Assembly (NCBI GenBank): GCA_036250195.1
Contig: JAVHZZ010000011.1
Span: 50,351,311-50,415,310, forward strand
From: Mixophyes australis
Lineage: Eukaryota > Chordata > Amphibia > Anura > Limnodynastidae
Direction: 5' to 3'
DNA length: 64,000 bases
Part shown: in pieces, positions 44,441 to 56,689 of the stretch
Numbering within the stretch: the first letter of the stretch is position 1
How the letters are laid out: each line of letters opens with the position of its first letter
Made by a program: the position numbers and the translations under genes
The notes under the pieces: model-generated
Database searches by the model: none
What the model saw: the letters and a program-made list of their open reading frames with translations, nothing else
What the model was told of the DNA's origin: nothing

Positions 44441-46321
44441 CCATTTTTTCCCAAATAGGGCCCCCAACATTCCAGGATCCAGACAAGTCGCAAATAAAAA
44501 AACCTGCAGCCACAGGTGGTGAAGGTGAGAATAACAGGTAGGGGAGAGCAGGAGAGTCTGTGAAATTGTTGTGATTCTAGTAGCGACAATGCCAATTTTT
44601 CGTTAGTGTGAACAATGTAAGGTGCAGGCCAAGACTGAACTCTTACTGTACACACTGCATTCTTTCTATATTACACTGTGGTGCTAGATGTCCTGAAAGT
44701 CAGAGTGCTTGGACATATGTCACGCTCCGGCGAATTCAGGGTCTTAGTGATTTTTACCTGCTAGCCACGCCCCAATTGTGAATTGCCATGCCCCCAATTG
44801 TATGACCACACCCATTAAAAATTTTGCACTGTCTAGCAGCGGTGCAATTTTTTTTAGCGTTCTCGATTATAAGGGGGGCCCCATGAATTTGTTGTACCAG
44901 AGCCCTGAATTCCTCTTGGCAGCCCTGATCTTTCCTCCTTGCCTGTGTGAGTTCTGAACATACAGGAGGGCGGGTAACATAGTGAACTTTAGTTTTAAAA
45001 ACCTGGTATATTGACAGGGGGGGATCTTCAACCGTCGCCCTTGGAACCTGTTTATCTTAAAACTGTCATTAGTGGCACTAAATATTGAGAGATAATCTGT
45101 AACACTTATGTGTCTTCCAGGGACCTTGACCTGCATTAAGGCAAACACCATATCTGAATACAAAAACAAATATATGGTAATCTATCCTTTTCTTATACTT
45201 TTGTTTATCAAATATTATTAGCACAATTTAAATGTAACATATGAAGACACCTATCATGCAATTCACTAACGGACAAAAATATATAAAAATCCTAAAAATT
45301 GAGAACTTGGATGCAGATCCTTCAACTAAATCCTAGTCTGACACCAGATACCAAACTCTATAGCCCTTACATCTATTCTATGACATTAGTATACCGTAAG
45401 TCAGCGGTAATAAGAATGATTGAATTAGAAAACTTTGTAATTCCCCTCCTTCAGGGAAACATAATTAATGGGAAGCAGGTGACTCTAGTGACTTACAGCC
45501 AAAATACACATTGGTAACATGTGGCTTCCTAAATCAAATATTTCTATCAAATAGAATACATATAATAGTCTTCAAGGCAAAATTAAGAACATTTAATTTC
45601 TTAGCAATACATTGGTTACAATGCAAAAACCCCAAATGCAAAATCCACAAATTTTGCTATAGGGCCACTTAGTGCTTTCTGCCTTGTACAACCAGATCAT
45701 ATTCTTTTTTCGAGAAAGTGAACAAAAATAATAATATAACAATTGGATATATATTATATATAATTTGCTTTTTATTGTATTATTGCAAACATAATTATAA
45801 CTATTAATGTGCTTTTTATTTATTTATTTAAAATATTGTATTCCTTTATTTACCTTATTAATAACGTGTTCTCATCAGAATATTTTTGGGGATTCATTCA
45901 AATTTATTTTTGTTATCTACTTGTTTATACCAAAATATTTTTTAAATGTTTACCCATATTGGAGCTACATTCTTTCAGCTTTCATTAAAAAGTACCTCAT
46001 GTGGAAGCAAAATTGTAAAGGGGTAAATGAAGTAGATGCTGCGCATCAATTTGTGCAGCACGAAAAATGCAAAATTAAACATAGATTAAAAAAAGATATA
46101 GATCCAGATATAACGTTAATAGTGGTAAAATAATAAATGATGTTAAATGAAACAGCCTGAAAACAGCAAATGGAAATTTTTAATGCAAAGTGAAGGAAAC
46201 CTAAAATAAAGTATTGTAGATAATAAGACAATATTAATATTAGGATTGCAGGGACTAATAGCATAAATCATTATGCCCTTTGATCATTCTATAATTTAAT
46301 ATATAATGACATGATTGCAAG

Positions 46322-46352
<31 letters not shown>

Positions 46353-46365
46353 CATACATACATGT
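44441..46365. other. Anonymous stretch, no gene seen
   Basis: Around 44,690-44,920 CCACGCCCC, CATGCCCCCAATTG and GGGGGGCCCCATGAATT suggest pieces of unassigned repeats. The rest is AT-rich with no coding frame of note. The 108-codon plus frame at 45,807-46,133 is Phe/Tyr/Ile-rich by composition alone. Confidence 0.45.
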
Positions 46366-46458
46366 CTACCTTGTATGTCCCTGCTTTACATATGCATGTT
46401 TTCCCTACTGTACGGTGCTGCGTAGCCCTGTGGCGCCTTGCAAGTCTATGATAATAAT
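46366..46458 (+). mobile_element. L2 3'-end fragment
   Basis: CTACTGTACGGTGCTGCGTAGCC and TGTGGCGCCTTGCAAG, then ATGATAATAATA, correspond to the last ~90 bp of the L2 copies at 12.6 and 24.5 kb. It is a very short 5'-truncated insertion whose tail borders a (GT)n microsatellite. Confidence 0.75.
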
Positions 46459-46507
46459 ATGTGTGTGTTTGTGTGTGTGTGTGTGTGTATGTATGTGTGT
46501 GTGTGTG
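46459..46507. repeat. (GT)n microsatellite
   Basis: About 49 bp of GT repeats with a GTATGTAT interruption, directly following the L2 tail. Confidence 0.95.
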
Positions 46508-46955
46508 ATATACATTTGACACTACAATCTTTCACAGCGGAGCTTCAAAACTTAAAGAGATGCTAAGAGCAGTAATATGCAAGCAGAATGCCAATTATAC
46601 AACCATAAAATATGTATGTATTTTCAAACTACAGCACAGAGCAGGCTAATCAAACATTTATATGCTGCATTAAAACAATTACAGTTTGCATGTATTTGAA
46701 AATTATCAACCAGAATTCTAAAATAATTGTAACAAACATACTAAGAACCATACTGGAAGCAGAAGACAAGTAAATGATAAAGCAGTATAAATATACTTTA
46801 TTTTAGTAGAAATATTTTGTAACCATATAACACCCTATATCTTTGTGAATATACATTGTGATAATAAAAGACAAAGCAGTAAAAACTTTCAAATATATAT
46901 TTTTGGCTAATGTAGATAGAGGACCCTGGCCCATCTGTCGTGCATTGTCTCTTAC
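46508..46955. other. Anonymous stretch, no gene seen
   Basis: AT-rich, no repeats assigned. If the next feature is an exon, this would be the beginning of its downstream intron. Confidence 0.5.
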
Positions 46956-47024
46956 CATTCTGTAAATGTCCCCCTCCGTTTCTCTGTTCCTCAGTGGAAT
47001 CTGGTTCGCGGCTCATATTAATAC
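46956..47024 (-). other. Candidate 69-bp host coding exon
   Basis: On the minus strand a strong pyrimidine tract (CAGTTTTTTTTTCTTCTG then ACATCTCTCAG) precedes 69 nt that end at the donor GTAAGAG (plus-strand 46,949-46,955). An ATG at 47,016 opens the frame MSREPDSTEEQRNGGGHLQN and leaves one spare nucleotide (phase 1). The residues are polar and charged, unlike the repeat-derived frames nearby, and no interspersed repeat overlaps. It could be the first coding exon of a gene transcribed toward lower coordinates. The family is not recognised. The 35-bp candidate at 5,977 would fit its phase. Confidence 0.45.
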
Positions 47025-49462
47025 CTGAGAGATGTCAGAAGAAAAAAAAACTGATTTTAATAATGTTTATGGTTTCTTTCTAAACAAACATTGTCTTACA
47101 ATACATTTAATTCGACTTTCAAATTCTAGAGCACATATCATATTATAATATTCATCAGGTAGGGAGTGGCACAACCTTTATCATTTCATTAAATTTGTAC
47201 AAATATATTAACCTCTCTGCCTGACCTGATGAGCCCATATTATCAGTGTATGCTTCAGTGGATGAAACACACAAAAAGAAGAGAATTGGAATTTTATCTC
47301 TTGTTTTCGAGAGGAGATGCTCTACTTCAACATATATCTACTTGATTATGAGTATGGTTAGTGCTGACAGTAAACGTTATGACATATTGCTAATAATAAT
47401 AACAATAATAATATTATTAATAATATGCATGCAAGGCACCATGAAATGGTTTTGTCACATTAAGGAAATGCACCTGTGATTACGTTACAGCAACAGTCAC
47501 TGTTGAGTTTACATAATTTCATGTTATTACGCAAATGTTAGCAGTCAGTAGATTTTCAATAAAATAGTTTTACCAACCAAAAACTTGTTTGGGATTTCTG
47601 ATCTCAAATTTTAATATTACTAATTTTTATTATTAAATTTTATCTTATTCAAGATCTAATACCTGCCATATTAATACAGTTCACCCAGGTGACATTTTGC
47701 ATTGGTAAACACCCTTAAAGGGAACACACCAGCTTCAGCTGCTCAAAACAACTCCTCATATATCCACATAAAAACCTGCTACTAATTCCCCCTTTGCATG
47801 GCACATTTCCCCTGCTTTAAAATTGTTCTCCTCACCTGAATTTATCCTTTACAACCTCTCAGATTTACTCTAAGTTAGCAGCTCCAGCGCGATCTGAGGC
47901 TGCGTCTTCACTCAGGACACTATTTCTCTTTTCCAGGTGATACAGAAGTCAGTTGGAGAAATGGAATATTTTATACAAATTACACTGACCCCCCCTTGTG
48001 AGGCCTTTAACCCTTAGAATGCAGGTAACCAGACAGATAAAGGAAAAAGTTTGCATAGGCCTTAGGCAGCCAGTAACATAGCAGCAGTCAGTAAAAATTT
48101 GCATAAGATAACAATGTGCTGGTTTCAGGGCATTTAAACTTCTCTGGAGCAAAAAAGAAAACGCAGTCTAATGAAAAGCCTTTAAATTAGTAAACAACTC
48201 AGAGGATACTCATCCCAATGTTTCTGATATAGTACTATATATGGTACCCTGACCAGGGCTCAATCCACTAAGATGCATATTTATATTATATTCATATTTC
48301 ATCCAATATACCAAAGAGATTCACTGGATTTAACTTTCAGTGTTTTAAATATTGTTATTAATATATTTTACAATTTATTACATTTTTTTATTAGTGGATC
48401 TGAAAGCCCGAATTCCCCTTGGTTGCATTTCAAATTAATACAATAGTTGCATACAGCATGGCAATTTGTCTTTCCGCATTAATTTTTATATAAAGAAAGT
48501 GACAGATCATCCACATAATTATCTGCATGAGCTGATACAGGGGTGGGTGCTCTCAAAAAATGAACCGCTAAATAAATGCAATGCTGCACTGCTTCTTTGT
48601 TTAAGTGCTCCAACGCATTTCAATGTGCTCGCTCACTTTCCGATATGTGGGCTTGCCACCGCTCTGCACCCAGCTTTATGGATACTCCTGAAAATCCTCA
48701 TAGTGGAAAGAGTGAATGAAACATCACTACAAACTCCAACCTATTCCTTCTTTAGGGCTGCTACCTTCATAGGTTTAAACTTTTTTGTTTGTCTCCCAAA
48801 ATAGTGCTTTGTTTAGCCTCATTTATATCATGACTGACTCATGAGAGAGAATGAGAAGACATTGCGACTGTCTTTATTACATATGACACTTTTGTGTGTT
48901 TGCAAGTTTTTATTGCATTAGTTGAAGTACACACAGGAATGCGCTTTCCAAAATGAAACTGAGATATATAAAAAGTGTTCCAAGAATGGGAACCGATCTA
49001 CGCAATTTCAGAATTGGTGGAAGTATGAAGTCAATTTGTTGAGACATAAAGGCTGTGCACCCTCTAGCAAAGTCCCCTAATTGTGCCCTTTTATTTCCTT
49101 TATTTTAACCAAGTAATCTCATAATGCAAAACTAACTGTTGCTTCTGCATGTCGGCATGCCCATAATCAGCAAGGAACTCCCATGATATGCCCAAGCCAA
49201 GCAATGCTAAGTTTTGGCCCACAAATTCTTGCACATGCCTGTAAAATTGAATGCATTTGTGCAAAAGTAAGCACATAAGGTGACAAAATGATGTCTGCAT
49301 TGAGCTTTTTCACTTGTGTAAATGACCCTTACTGTTTTCAAATAACACATTTGGTTATACAGAGATTATGAGGATTGGGAGGTAGAATCCTAATGATGTA
49401 CTCTATATAGTTAGAATTCCACGCCAACTTATTTATCTTAAATTAGTGGCTTATGTATCTCA
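47025..49462. other. Unassigned stretch of ~2.4 kb
   Basis: Short (AAT)n runs at 47,391-47,425 and otherwise mixed AT-rich sequence. The 112-codon plus frame at 48,466-48,804 has no recognisable motif. No gene is called. Confidence 0.45.
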
Positions 49463-49645
49463 TACTTGCCAACTCTCCCGGAATGTCCGGGAGACTCCTG
49501 CATTTCGGGTGGGTCTCACGGACTCCCGGGAGTGTATGGCAATCTCCCACATCTGCCCACTTCCTAGTGTAGTGGGCAGAATTAGGGCCAAAATGCCCTA
49601 ATATATCACCCAAAATGGGTGATATATTACCATATTATGTTGGTA
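49463..49645. mobile_element. MITE-like repeat (TACTTGCCAACTCTCCC family)
   Basis: CATACTTGCCAACTCTCCCG opens the element. CCCGGAATGTCCGGGAG and CTCCCGGGAG are internal palindromic words. A perfect inverted repeat of 13-bp arms lies at 49,599-49,611 and 49,617-49,629 (TAATATATCACCC). End words are shared with repeats at 53,165 and 51,370. It is non-coding. Confidence 0.55.
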
Positions 49646-49663
49646 TATAATGTTATAATAATC

Positions 49664-49664
<1 letters not shown>

Positions 49665-49702
<38 letters not shown>
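49665..49702. repeat. (TA)n microsatellite
   Basis: About 38 bp of alternating TA just after the MITE-like repeat. Confidence 0.95.
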
Positions 49703-49709
<7 letters not shown>

Positions 49710-50003
49710 AAATAGATTAAATATTATATATGTGTACACTAGTATATAATAGTATATAAGGTATTCAGTAGCCTCAATAGGAAGCCAGTGTAATAAAGAC
49801 TGTGTCCACGGGTGGTACTCCAGTGATTGGCTTCCTTCAATGTTTTAAACCTTCAGTTTACTGTACCATCTTTGTTGCCTACTTCTACACAAGCCACATC
49901 ATACACAAATAGGAATGTTCAAACCCTGAAAATCACTGCAGTGAGTAAATCTGACAGGCTCTGCTGCAGGCATAAAGTATTTCTGATAGTATATTTTAAT
50001 GTT

Positions 50004-50039
<36 letters not shown>

Positions 50040-50803
50040 ATCCAAGAGCCTGGCATTTCAAAATGGGAAAAATGTACATTACCCTGTTGCCCTCCTCTAT
50101 GCTTATCTTGTGGAGATACTACTAAATGCAGATTCCAGGTGAGACGACACTCAAGGATTTTAACCAGTCAAATGTGGTAACAAAAGGTGTTTTATTCCAT
50201 TCTAACGTTTCAGTTTACAACTTTCCTGTGCTTTTCAACAAGCCCATGGGCTGGATATGACCTTGCAGAGCTATTTTATGGTTCCAAGTGTCCTTCATAG
50301 TCTTCATAGAAACTAGTATATGACATCATTTTCAGCATGTGTTTACCACATGTATATTCACATTTTGATGGAACAATTTACAGGGTGCAGATAAATTGCC
50401 TTAAATGTGCACAGTGTATGTGATAAATATAGCAGTTTTGTGTCTTCAAAATGTAATTATATACTGTAATCTTTAGGTGGAAATGAACATGGAGTTTGTC
50501 ACACATATTTGCAAAATGCATATTTAATCTCTGAAAGCCAAAGCATTACTACGGTATGAACTCTCTATTTATTTATTTATGCTCAATGCATATTTATATC
50601 AGTTAATTAAATCAGGCAGATTTTTCCAATTGGAAAATAAGTGGAGGTAAAACTAAAGACATTTAATAAAACCAGGAAGCTGAGATGTTGCCAATAGTGA
50701 TCAATCAATCAAACGTTACATTTTCTAAACTGTACTTCAGAAATAGCAGCCACAAACTTATCTGTTGCTATGGACAGCAATACAGTTGTCCTGTACACTA
50801 GTC
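49703..50803. other. Anonymous stretch with (TCTA)n
   Basis: A (TCTA)n tetranucleotide run lies at 50,006-50,040. Around 50,660-50,790 words AGATGTTGCCAATAGTGATC and CTGTTGCTATGGACAGCAA faintly resemble the hairpin MITE core and may be a very old copy. No gene. Confidence 0.5.
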
Positions 50804-51137
50804 TTCATCATCATCATCATAATCTCCATTTATTTATATAGCGCCAAAAATTCTGCAGCGCTGTACAGAGAACTCAATCACATCAGTCCCTGCCCCATTG
50901 GAGCTTACAGTCTAAATTCCCTAACACACACACACAGACAATGAGACTAGGGTCAATTTTGATAGCAGCCAATTAACCTACTAGTATGTTTTTGGAGTGT
51001 GGGAGGAAACAAGAACACCCAGAGGAAACCCACGCAAACATGGGGTGATCAAACTCTACACAGATATGGCCATGGTCGGGAATTGAACTTATCACCCTAG
51101 TGCTGTAAGGCAGAAGTGCCAACCACTTAGCCACCAA
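50804..51137 (-). mobile_element. tRNA-headed SINE with L2-like tail, copy 1
   Basis: Read on the minus strand, TGGCTAAGTGG (51,123-51,133) fits the pol III A box and GTTCAATTCC (51,079-51,088) the B box, about 34 nt apart as in a tRNA. The body contains GTGGGTTTCCTC and CACACTCCAAAAACATACTA. The 3' end, CTGTACAGCGCTGCAGAATT…GGCGCTATATAAATAAA, closely resembles the 3' end of the window's L2 LINEs and finishes in (GAT)n. This is the structure of a tRNA-derived SINE using L2 machinery. Confidence 0.85.
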
Positions 51138-51369
51138 TTCATAAATACCCTCCAATATTATCAACCATAAAATGTTGACTTTTCAAAACAGTGTTAAATT
51201 GCTAAAACATCGATAAATAATAATGAATAGAAACTTGAAGATTTCTTATATACACTATATATATTTGAATCTTCAATATCTTCAAATCTCCTTGCATTAA
51301 TATGTTTCAAAGCTTTAGTAATTAACATCTATGATTAAAAGCCAATGTTTTAACCGTGTGACTTTACCC

Positions 51370-51640
51370 TTATACATAAATCCCAACTGCCTCAATGTCA
51401 GAGGAACAGTCCCAATTGTAGGGCTCTGTCCAGCTGTCCCGTTGGGGGAGGGGAAGTATCTAATGGACAGCATAACGCTTTACAGGGTGCGTCAGCCCTC
51501 TGGGGGTGTGGCAACACCCCCGACGCAACGTGGCCATGCCCCCATTGTGCTGGTGCCACGCCCCCTGTCTGACTGCCAGGGACAGATATGTGTTGGGAGG
51601 TATGCGGCTATAAAAATGGCTTAGGTTGGTAGGTATGGTC
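51370..51640. mobile_element. MITE-like repeat (CCCAACTG family)
   Basis: ATAAATCCCAACTGCC near the left and TGTTGGGAGGTATG near the right are roughly inverted. The interior has GGGTGTGGCAACACCC and GCCACGCCCCC words common in related repeats at 31.6 and 44.7 kb. Borders are approximate. Confidence 0.45.
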
Positions 51641-51641
51641 T

Positions 51642-52123
51642 TTAACAAATCAATGCTTATTCATATGAGAACTCTGCTTATATCTACTCATTCAACTACA
51701 GAATTATAAAACTACATTTGATTTTTCTGTTTAAGATCATTGTCTTCTATTATGTGATCATATGCATGTGTATGTACACAGGACATAGCCTAACTCTAAT
51801 GTTTATTGCAGTCAGATGACACACTTACAGGATACAAGGGAGAAACATAGTGCTGAGCACAAAAAACTAAACAAAACAGAAGTATATTAACCTAGATTGG
51901 CATAGACAAGATAAGATACTGGAGAGATATAAGCACACCAAATTAGGAAATTGTATCCAGGGATACTTGAATCCATCATGTTTTGATTTGTATCAGTCCA
52001 ATATTTATACTGTCAAAAGACTTTAAAGATATAACATGTAATTTATCATTTAGATATTTTCAGTTTATTTGTCATGTTTTTACAGAAAACATTTTTAAAT
52101 AGTTTTGATCAACAAGTAAAGTT

Positions 52124-52171
<48 letters not shown>

Positions 52172-52906
52172 ATAAACACTAAAATATACAGATTTACAGA
52201 GATATAACATAGAAATAGACAGGATAGGCAAACACAGGCACAAGAGACAGACCCAGATATGTAATTGCCAATTGTCCTAAATTTCCTAGAAATATACCTA
52301 TTTAAAATATTGACCAACTGTACACTTCAGTTAATTTTATTCTGGATGCTGAATGCCATTGTCAATCTCTATTCTTGTTCACTAGTCTCTCTAACTTGAT
52401 ATATATATAAATTGAAGGTGACTGTTTAATGTACAAAGAATAACAATATAGCCCAGTTCATTATATAAAATCATGGGAATTATGGAGCAACATAGTTTAC
52501 CTACATAGTACTGTGAGCAGTGTATTTAAATGCACCTGCTTAGCAGCAAAATTATCCAGATATACTTTAGAAAATCAGGTTGAGACAGTATAGCCACATC
52601 CGCGAAGACAAAAACGGATTGAAGCAAATCATAATTTTGTATATGTTATTTTATTCATTTTTTTTCATAGATATTCTGTTGTGCATTTATATGTATCAAT
52701 TCAGATTCTACAATACATGACCTTAGCAATAATACTGAACTTAATGGACCCATGTATTTTTTTAACTTAATGTAAAATATGTGTTTATGTAGCCTATATT
52801 CTATTACTAATGCATAGTATGCTTACATTCTACAAAGCACAGTGCTCTTCTTCCTTCCTCTTTGCATCCCCTTTGAAGGCTGGAGGGCAGCACACTTTGC
52901 CTATTA
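51642..52906. other. Anonymous stretch with a (CA)n tract
   Basis: The (CA)n microsatellite is at 52,126-52,167. Nothing else was recognised. Confidence 0.55.
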
Positions 52907-52907
52907 C

Positions 52908-52997
52908 TGATTTAGCTAATACATTCTAGAATCTGATAGGCTGCTATGGGCAACACCTCCACTTTCCTTTTTAGATTTGAGAAATCTATCCCTAAAA
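52908..52997. mobile_element. Half copy of the hairpin MITE
   Basis: TTCTAGAATCTGATAGGCTG, CTATGGGCAACACCTCCACTTT and AAATCTATCCCTA match the right arm of the 3,184 element with substitutions. The left arm is absent, so it is an old or broken copy. Confidence 0.65.
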
Positions 52998-53164
52998 GTT
53001 GGGGAACTGGGACAGTGAGTGAGTCTCACTTGGGGAGTGGCTTTATACACTGGTAGGTGCCACATTCCCCGTAAGCATGTCTAGCACTTCTGTAGCATTG
53101 GCCCCCACAATCTCTTTGTCCTCCCCTAAAAACACCCCTGAGTTACTATTCGCTCCAGTGCTGG

Positions 53165-53283
53165 TTTTTGCAATATACTTCCCAACTGTTCCGGTAGTGG
53201 GACAGAACTCATGACTATAGGGACAGTGGGACATGGCCCTAGAATCGGGACTTAATTGGGACAGTTGTGAAGTATGTATTGGG
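53165..53283. mobile_element. Short MITE, ACTTCCCAACTGT termini
   Basis: Left end ATATACTTCCCAACTGTTCC and right end GGGACAGTTGTGAAGTATG are inverted with a few mismatches, bracketing about 120 bp with GGGACAGTGGGACATGG inside. It is a non-coding miniature element. Confidence 0.65.
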
Positions 53284-54765
53284 TCTTTCCTCAAGGAATG
53301 TACACCCTCTAGAAATTTAAGTAACAGGTGTCGAATTTATTTGTTGTCCCCATGTCTCCACATAATCGCATTGAAATTATGGCTAATCAGCTAAAGGCTG
53401 AAGAGCTGTCTGGTTGAACATGGTTTACCATGGTTGCCAACGGAAACTGTGTTATAGCATCCCCCACTGCCAAGTAATTTAGATCATGAGTATGCTGATC
53501 TTGTGAGATGCAGTGATCTGTCCACTCAAGGTATTATATTAGGACAAGGCTGCATGGAAAATGATGGAGTTGATTGGGGAAAGCAAAAAACCCCAGACTT
53601 GCAGAAAGATCAGAATCCCCAATAGCACAGTGTAGTGATGTGAGACTTTAGTCTTATTAAAACAGGAAGACTGTTGTGCCAAAGGTACCTCTGCAAATTG
53701 TTATGTCTATGAAAAGGGAATTATTATTTTTATTATTTTACATGTATTGAAATGTGAACACTTTAAATACCATGGCCTAACATAAATTTCTGCCTAACAC
53801 AAACCCATTCTGATCTCTATTAATCAGATACAATACACATTAATGAAGGCAAGAGCTTTACATAATATTTACATAATATTTTGGCACCTGTATTCATTAG
53901 AGATAAGGTCTGCACACTTTTTTTGCTATCACTGACTTTGGTATTAGGCCTCATTCACATTAGTACATACATTTTGCATGCTGAAATAAAGATGTAGCAC
54001 CAATATAAAAATGTAACTGAGAAATGTTTAATGTAATATTTCTTTATCAAGTTTTAAAGATGTTAGTAATAATTGTACCACAATTACAGACAAAGTTGGT
54101 AAATTATCAAGATAAAATACATTATGGCTTAATGATATAATCAAATATATTTTGTGTTGCCAATATGAAGAAGGAAGAAAGAAGAAAGATAAAAGAGAAA
54201 GAAAGAATGTAATGGTAGGGAGAAGGGGAAAGTGTTTCCTACAATAACCAGAAGGTTAATATCATCATTCTGTGGTTTTTGTACATTGGTTTGTATAGAT
54301 AGTGTGTGGTTTAAGAGTAGTCATGAAGATATATTTGATAGATAGGGATGTGAATTTTTCGGAATCAAGGAATTCAAGCCAGGGGCACTAAATGGCAAAA
54401 TATTCTGTAAACTTATCAGGTGTGGATAATGTTAATTCATCAATGATTCTATAACATTCAAGTCTTTGTAACCAATCTCAGTTAGATGGGGGAATGGATG
54501 ATTACAAGTGGATTGGTATTACTGCTTTGGTCGCTGAAATAAGTAAATGAGAATTTTTGTGATACAAATTTGTGTAACTATCTAGTCTTGGTGACTTACA
54601 ATTTTACAGAGCAATAGATGACTTATGTTGGTTAGTGCTGCTAAATTTTGTTTTGTCACGAGCCCAGAAGAACTACAGAAATGTTTGTAGAAAAGGGGTA
54701 TGGCTAGTGGATAGAAAGTGACTTGGAATAAAAGTGTGATTGTCTAAAGGTTCCAGTGGTGTATT
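53284..54765. other. Anonymous stretch, purine tract
   Basis: A purine-only tract of about 35 bp (AAGGAAGAAAGAAGAAAG type) lies near 54,171-54,210. No gene. Confidence 0.5.
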
Positions 54766-55113
54766 AATATTATTATTAATCTTTATTTATAAGGCGCCAC
54801 TAGGTGTCCGCGGCGCCGTACAAGGACAAACAAAATAACAATACGAGGAGAGACGGCACAGAACAGTAAACAATAATCACAGTAACTCAGTGAGCTCAAG
54901 GCACAGCTAGAGGGGCGGGGGAAGGTCAGCCAACAACGGCACCAAGGAGGGAGGGCACGGATGAGAGGGAGACCCCCAGGGGAAGAGGAGGAAGCGAGAG
55001 GGGATGGGGGAAGAGGGTCCTCAAGGAGAAGGCTAGGTAGCTGGCGAGCAGAGTTAAAAGTGGTGAAGACAGGAGGAGAGAAGACCCTGCTCAAAGGAGC
55101 GTACAATCTAAGT
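54766..55113 (-). mobile_element. L2 3'-end fragment, antisense
   Basis: The reverse complement of this segment matches the last ~340 bp of the 24.5-kb L2 copy: TTAGATTGTACGCTCC, GAGCAGGGTC, ACGGCGCCGCGGACACC and GTGGCGCCTTATAAATAAA, ending in an (AAT)n tail at the left. It is a 5'-truncated L2 insertion. Confidence 0.88.
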
Positions 55114-56123
55114 GTATATCCCAACATATACAGCACAACAACAGTTATTATTTTCTTCTTCATCTTAATATTTGTTAATATTCCTATTTTCTGGTACAAT
55201 TATTATTCGGCCTAGGCATTGCTTCTCACATAGTTAATCAGTAGGGAGAATGGGTGGTAAATACCAGTGGATCATTCAACAAAAATTCAAATAGGAAAAC
55301 TTCCATCCCAAACATAACAAAAACTCAATTATCTACAGTCATAAAGTACAGTCGCATTTGTTCTGATACTGTGGACCAAGACCATAGCTCTCTATTGGAG
55401 GACATTCTTCAATCAGAGATCAGAGCAACAATGATACTGAGAAATTCCTCCATTACAAAGAGCAGATAAAAAACAACCAGCTACCTCTGGCAAATACTTC
55501 TAGCAAACTATACCCAGCAGCTAGAAGTATGAAGCATGACAGCAAGAACCTGGCAATCAATGCTGTATGAGGACAGGTACCTTAAAGGAATGTTTCCAGA
55601 CCCTCCTCTTCTCTGCCACCAAATTACCATCGCCTCCTACTAAAACAGCTACATTCCCTTGTAATATCCCATCTCACGTACAGATCCCCATGCATCCCCA
55701 GCAAATGGCAATGCAACCAAATTTTAATTGCCTGCACATGTGATAAAAGTTGCACGCAATAGCCGTCTGAAACGCAGACAGAAATTACATCCCAAAAAAG
55801 ACAAATCTTACACAGGTATATTGAGCCAGATGTATCTAAGCTGATGGCCATCATTATCAGTTCGTAGATTATACTACTGACAGAGCACAAACAAGTTTCC
55901 TGTCTCCTAACAGGTACACAGGCGTCTGAGTTTCAGTCTACATTTCTCGCTTTTGCTCCAAGATGTCCTTATACCCTCCTTGCCCTGTTTGGCTTGTTCA
56001 ATGGCATGGGGCCACTAGCGGCCATAAGCACGAGTTGCAATTCAGTCTAAATATGGCCGCAAATATAATTACTGCTATGTGGGCATGCCCAGATGTAAAA
56101 AAGCGTATTATACACTGAAAACG
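55114..56123. other. Anonymous stretch, no gene seen
   Basis: No repeat or coding evidence was recognised. Short frames of 71-88 codons have no motif. Confidence 0.5.
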
Positions 56124-56236
56124 TTATTATTATTATTACCATTTATTTATATAGCGCCACTAATTCCGCAGCGCTGTACAGAGAACTCACTCACATCAGT
56201 CCCTGCCCCATTGGAGCTTACAATATAAATTCCCTA

Positions 56237-56267
<31 letters not shown>

Positions 56268-56455
56268 GACAGACTAGGGTCAATTTGTTAGCAGCCAATT
56301 AAACTACCAGTATGTTTTTGGAGGGTGGGAGGAAACCGGAGCACCCAGAGGAAAACCACGCAAACACAGGAGAACATACAAACTCCTCACAGATAAGGCC
56401 ATGGTTGGGAATTGAACTATCCCCGGTATCCTGAATGATAACCACTATGATGCAA
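56124..56455 (-). mobile_element. tRNA-headed SINE with L2-like tail, copy 2
   Basis: Same family as 50,804. The B box GTTCAATTCC (minus strand of 56,408-56,417) is intact, the A box is degraded, and the tail carries TGTACAGCGCTGCGGAATTA…GGCGCTATATAAATAAA and (AAT)n. A (CA)n run of about 25 bp with GACAGACAGA is internal. Its head directly abuts the Tc1 remnant, so it is probably inserted into that element. Confidence 0.85.
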
Positions 56456-56671
56456 GCCTGCACATCATTCCAAGAACACTATCCCTACAGTGAAGCATGA
56501 TGGCAGAAACATAAAGCTATCGGGATGCTTTTCTGCTTCAAGCAATGAAAAAATTATATAAAATAGATTGCAAAATGGATTGAGCAAGATATACAGCAAG
56601 AGACCTAGGACCAGGTAGAAGCTTTATATTCCAGCAGGACAATGACCCAAAGCATACAGCAAAATATATAT
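56456..56671 (+). pseudogene. Tc1-like transposase remnant, left piece
   Basis: ACTATCCCTACAGTGAAGCA, then GGGATGCTTTTCTGCTTCA and CAGGACAATGACCCAAAGCA correspond to the DDE core of a Tc1 transposase (…TVKHGG…, WGCF…, QQDNDPKHTA…). The hAT element is inserted right after the HTAK codons. The 5' half is missing, cut off by the SINE. Stops and deletions inactivate it. Confidence 0.85.
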
Positions 56672-56689
56672 TAGAGATGGTCACTGACC

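Noticed and set aside
45110..45176. Plus-strand segment after a good acceptor (GTGTCTTCCAG)
   Set aside because: Stops occur early in two frames and the only downstream donor is weak; no coding character.
50804..51137. Functional tRNA gene from the A and B boxes
   Set aside because: No cloverleaf can be drawn; the boxes belong to a SINE body with an L2-like tail.
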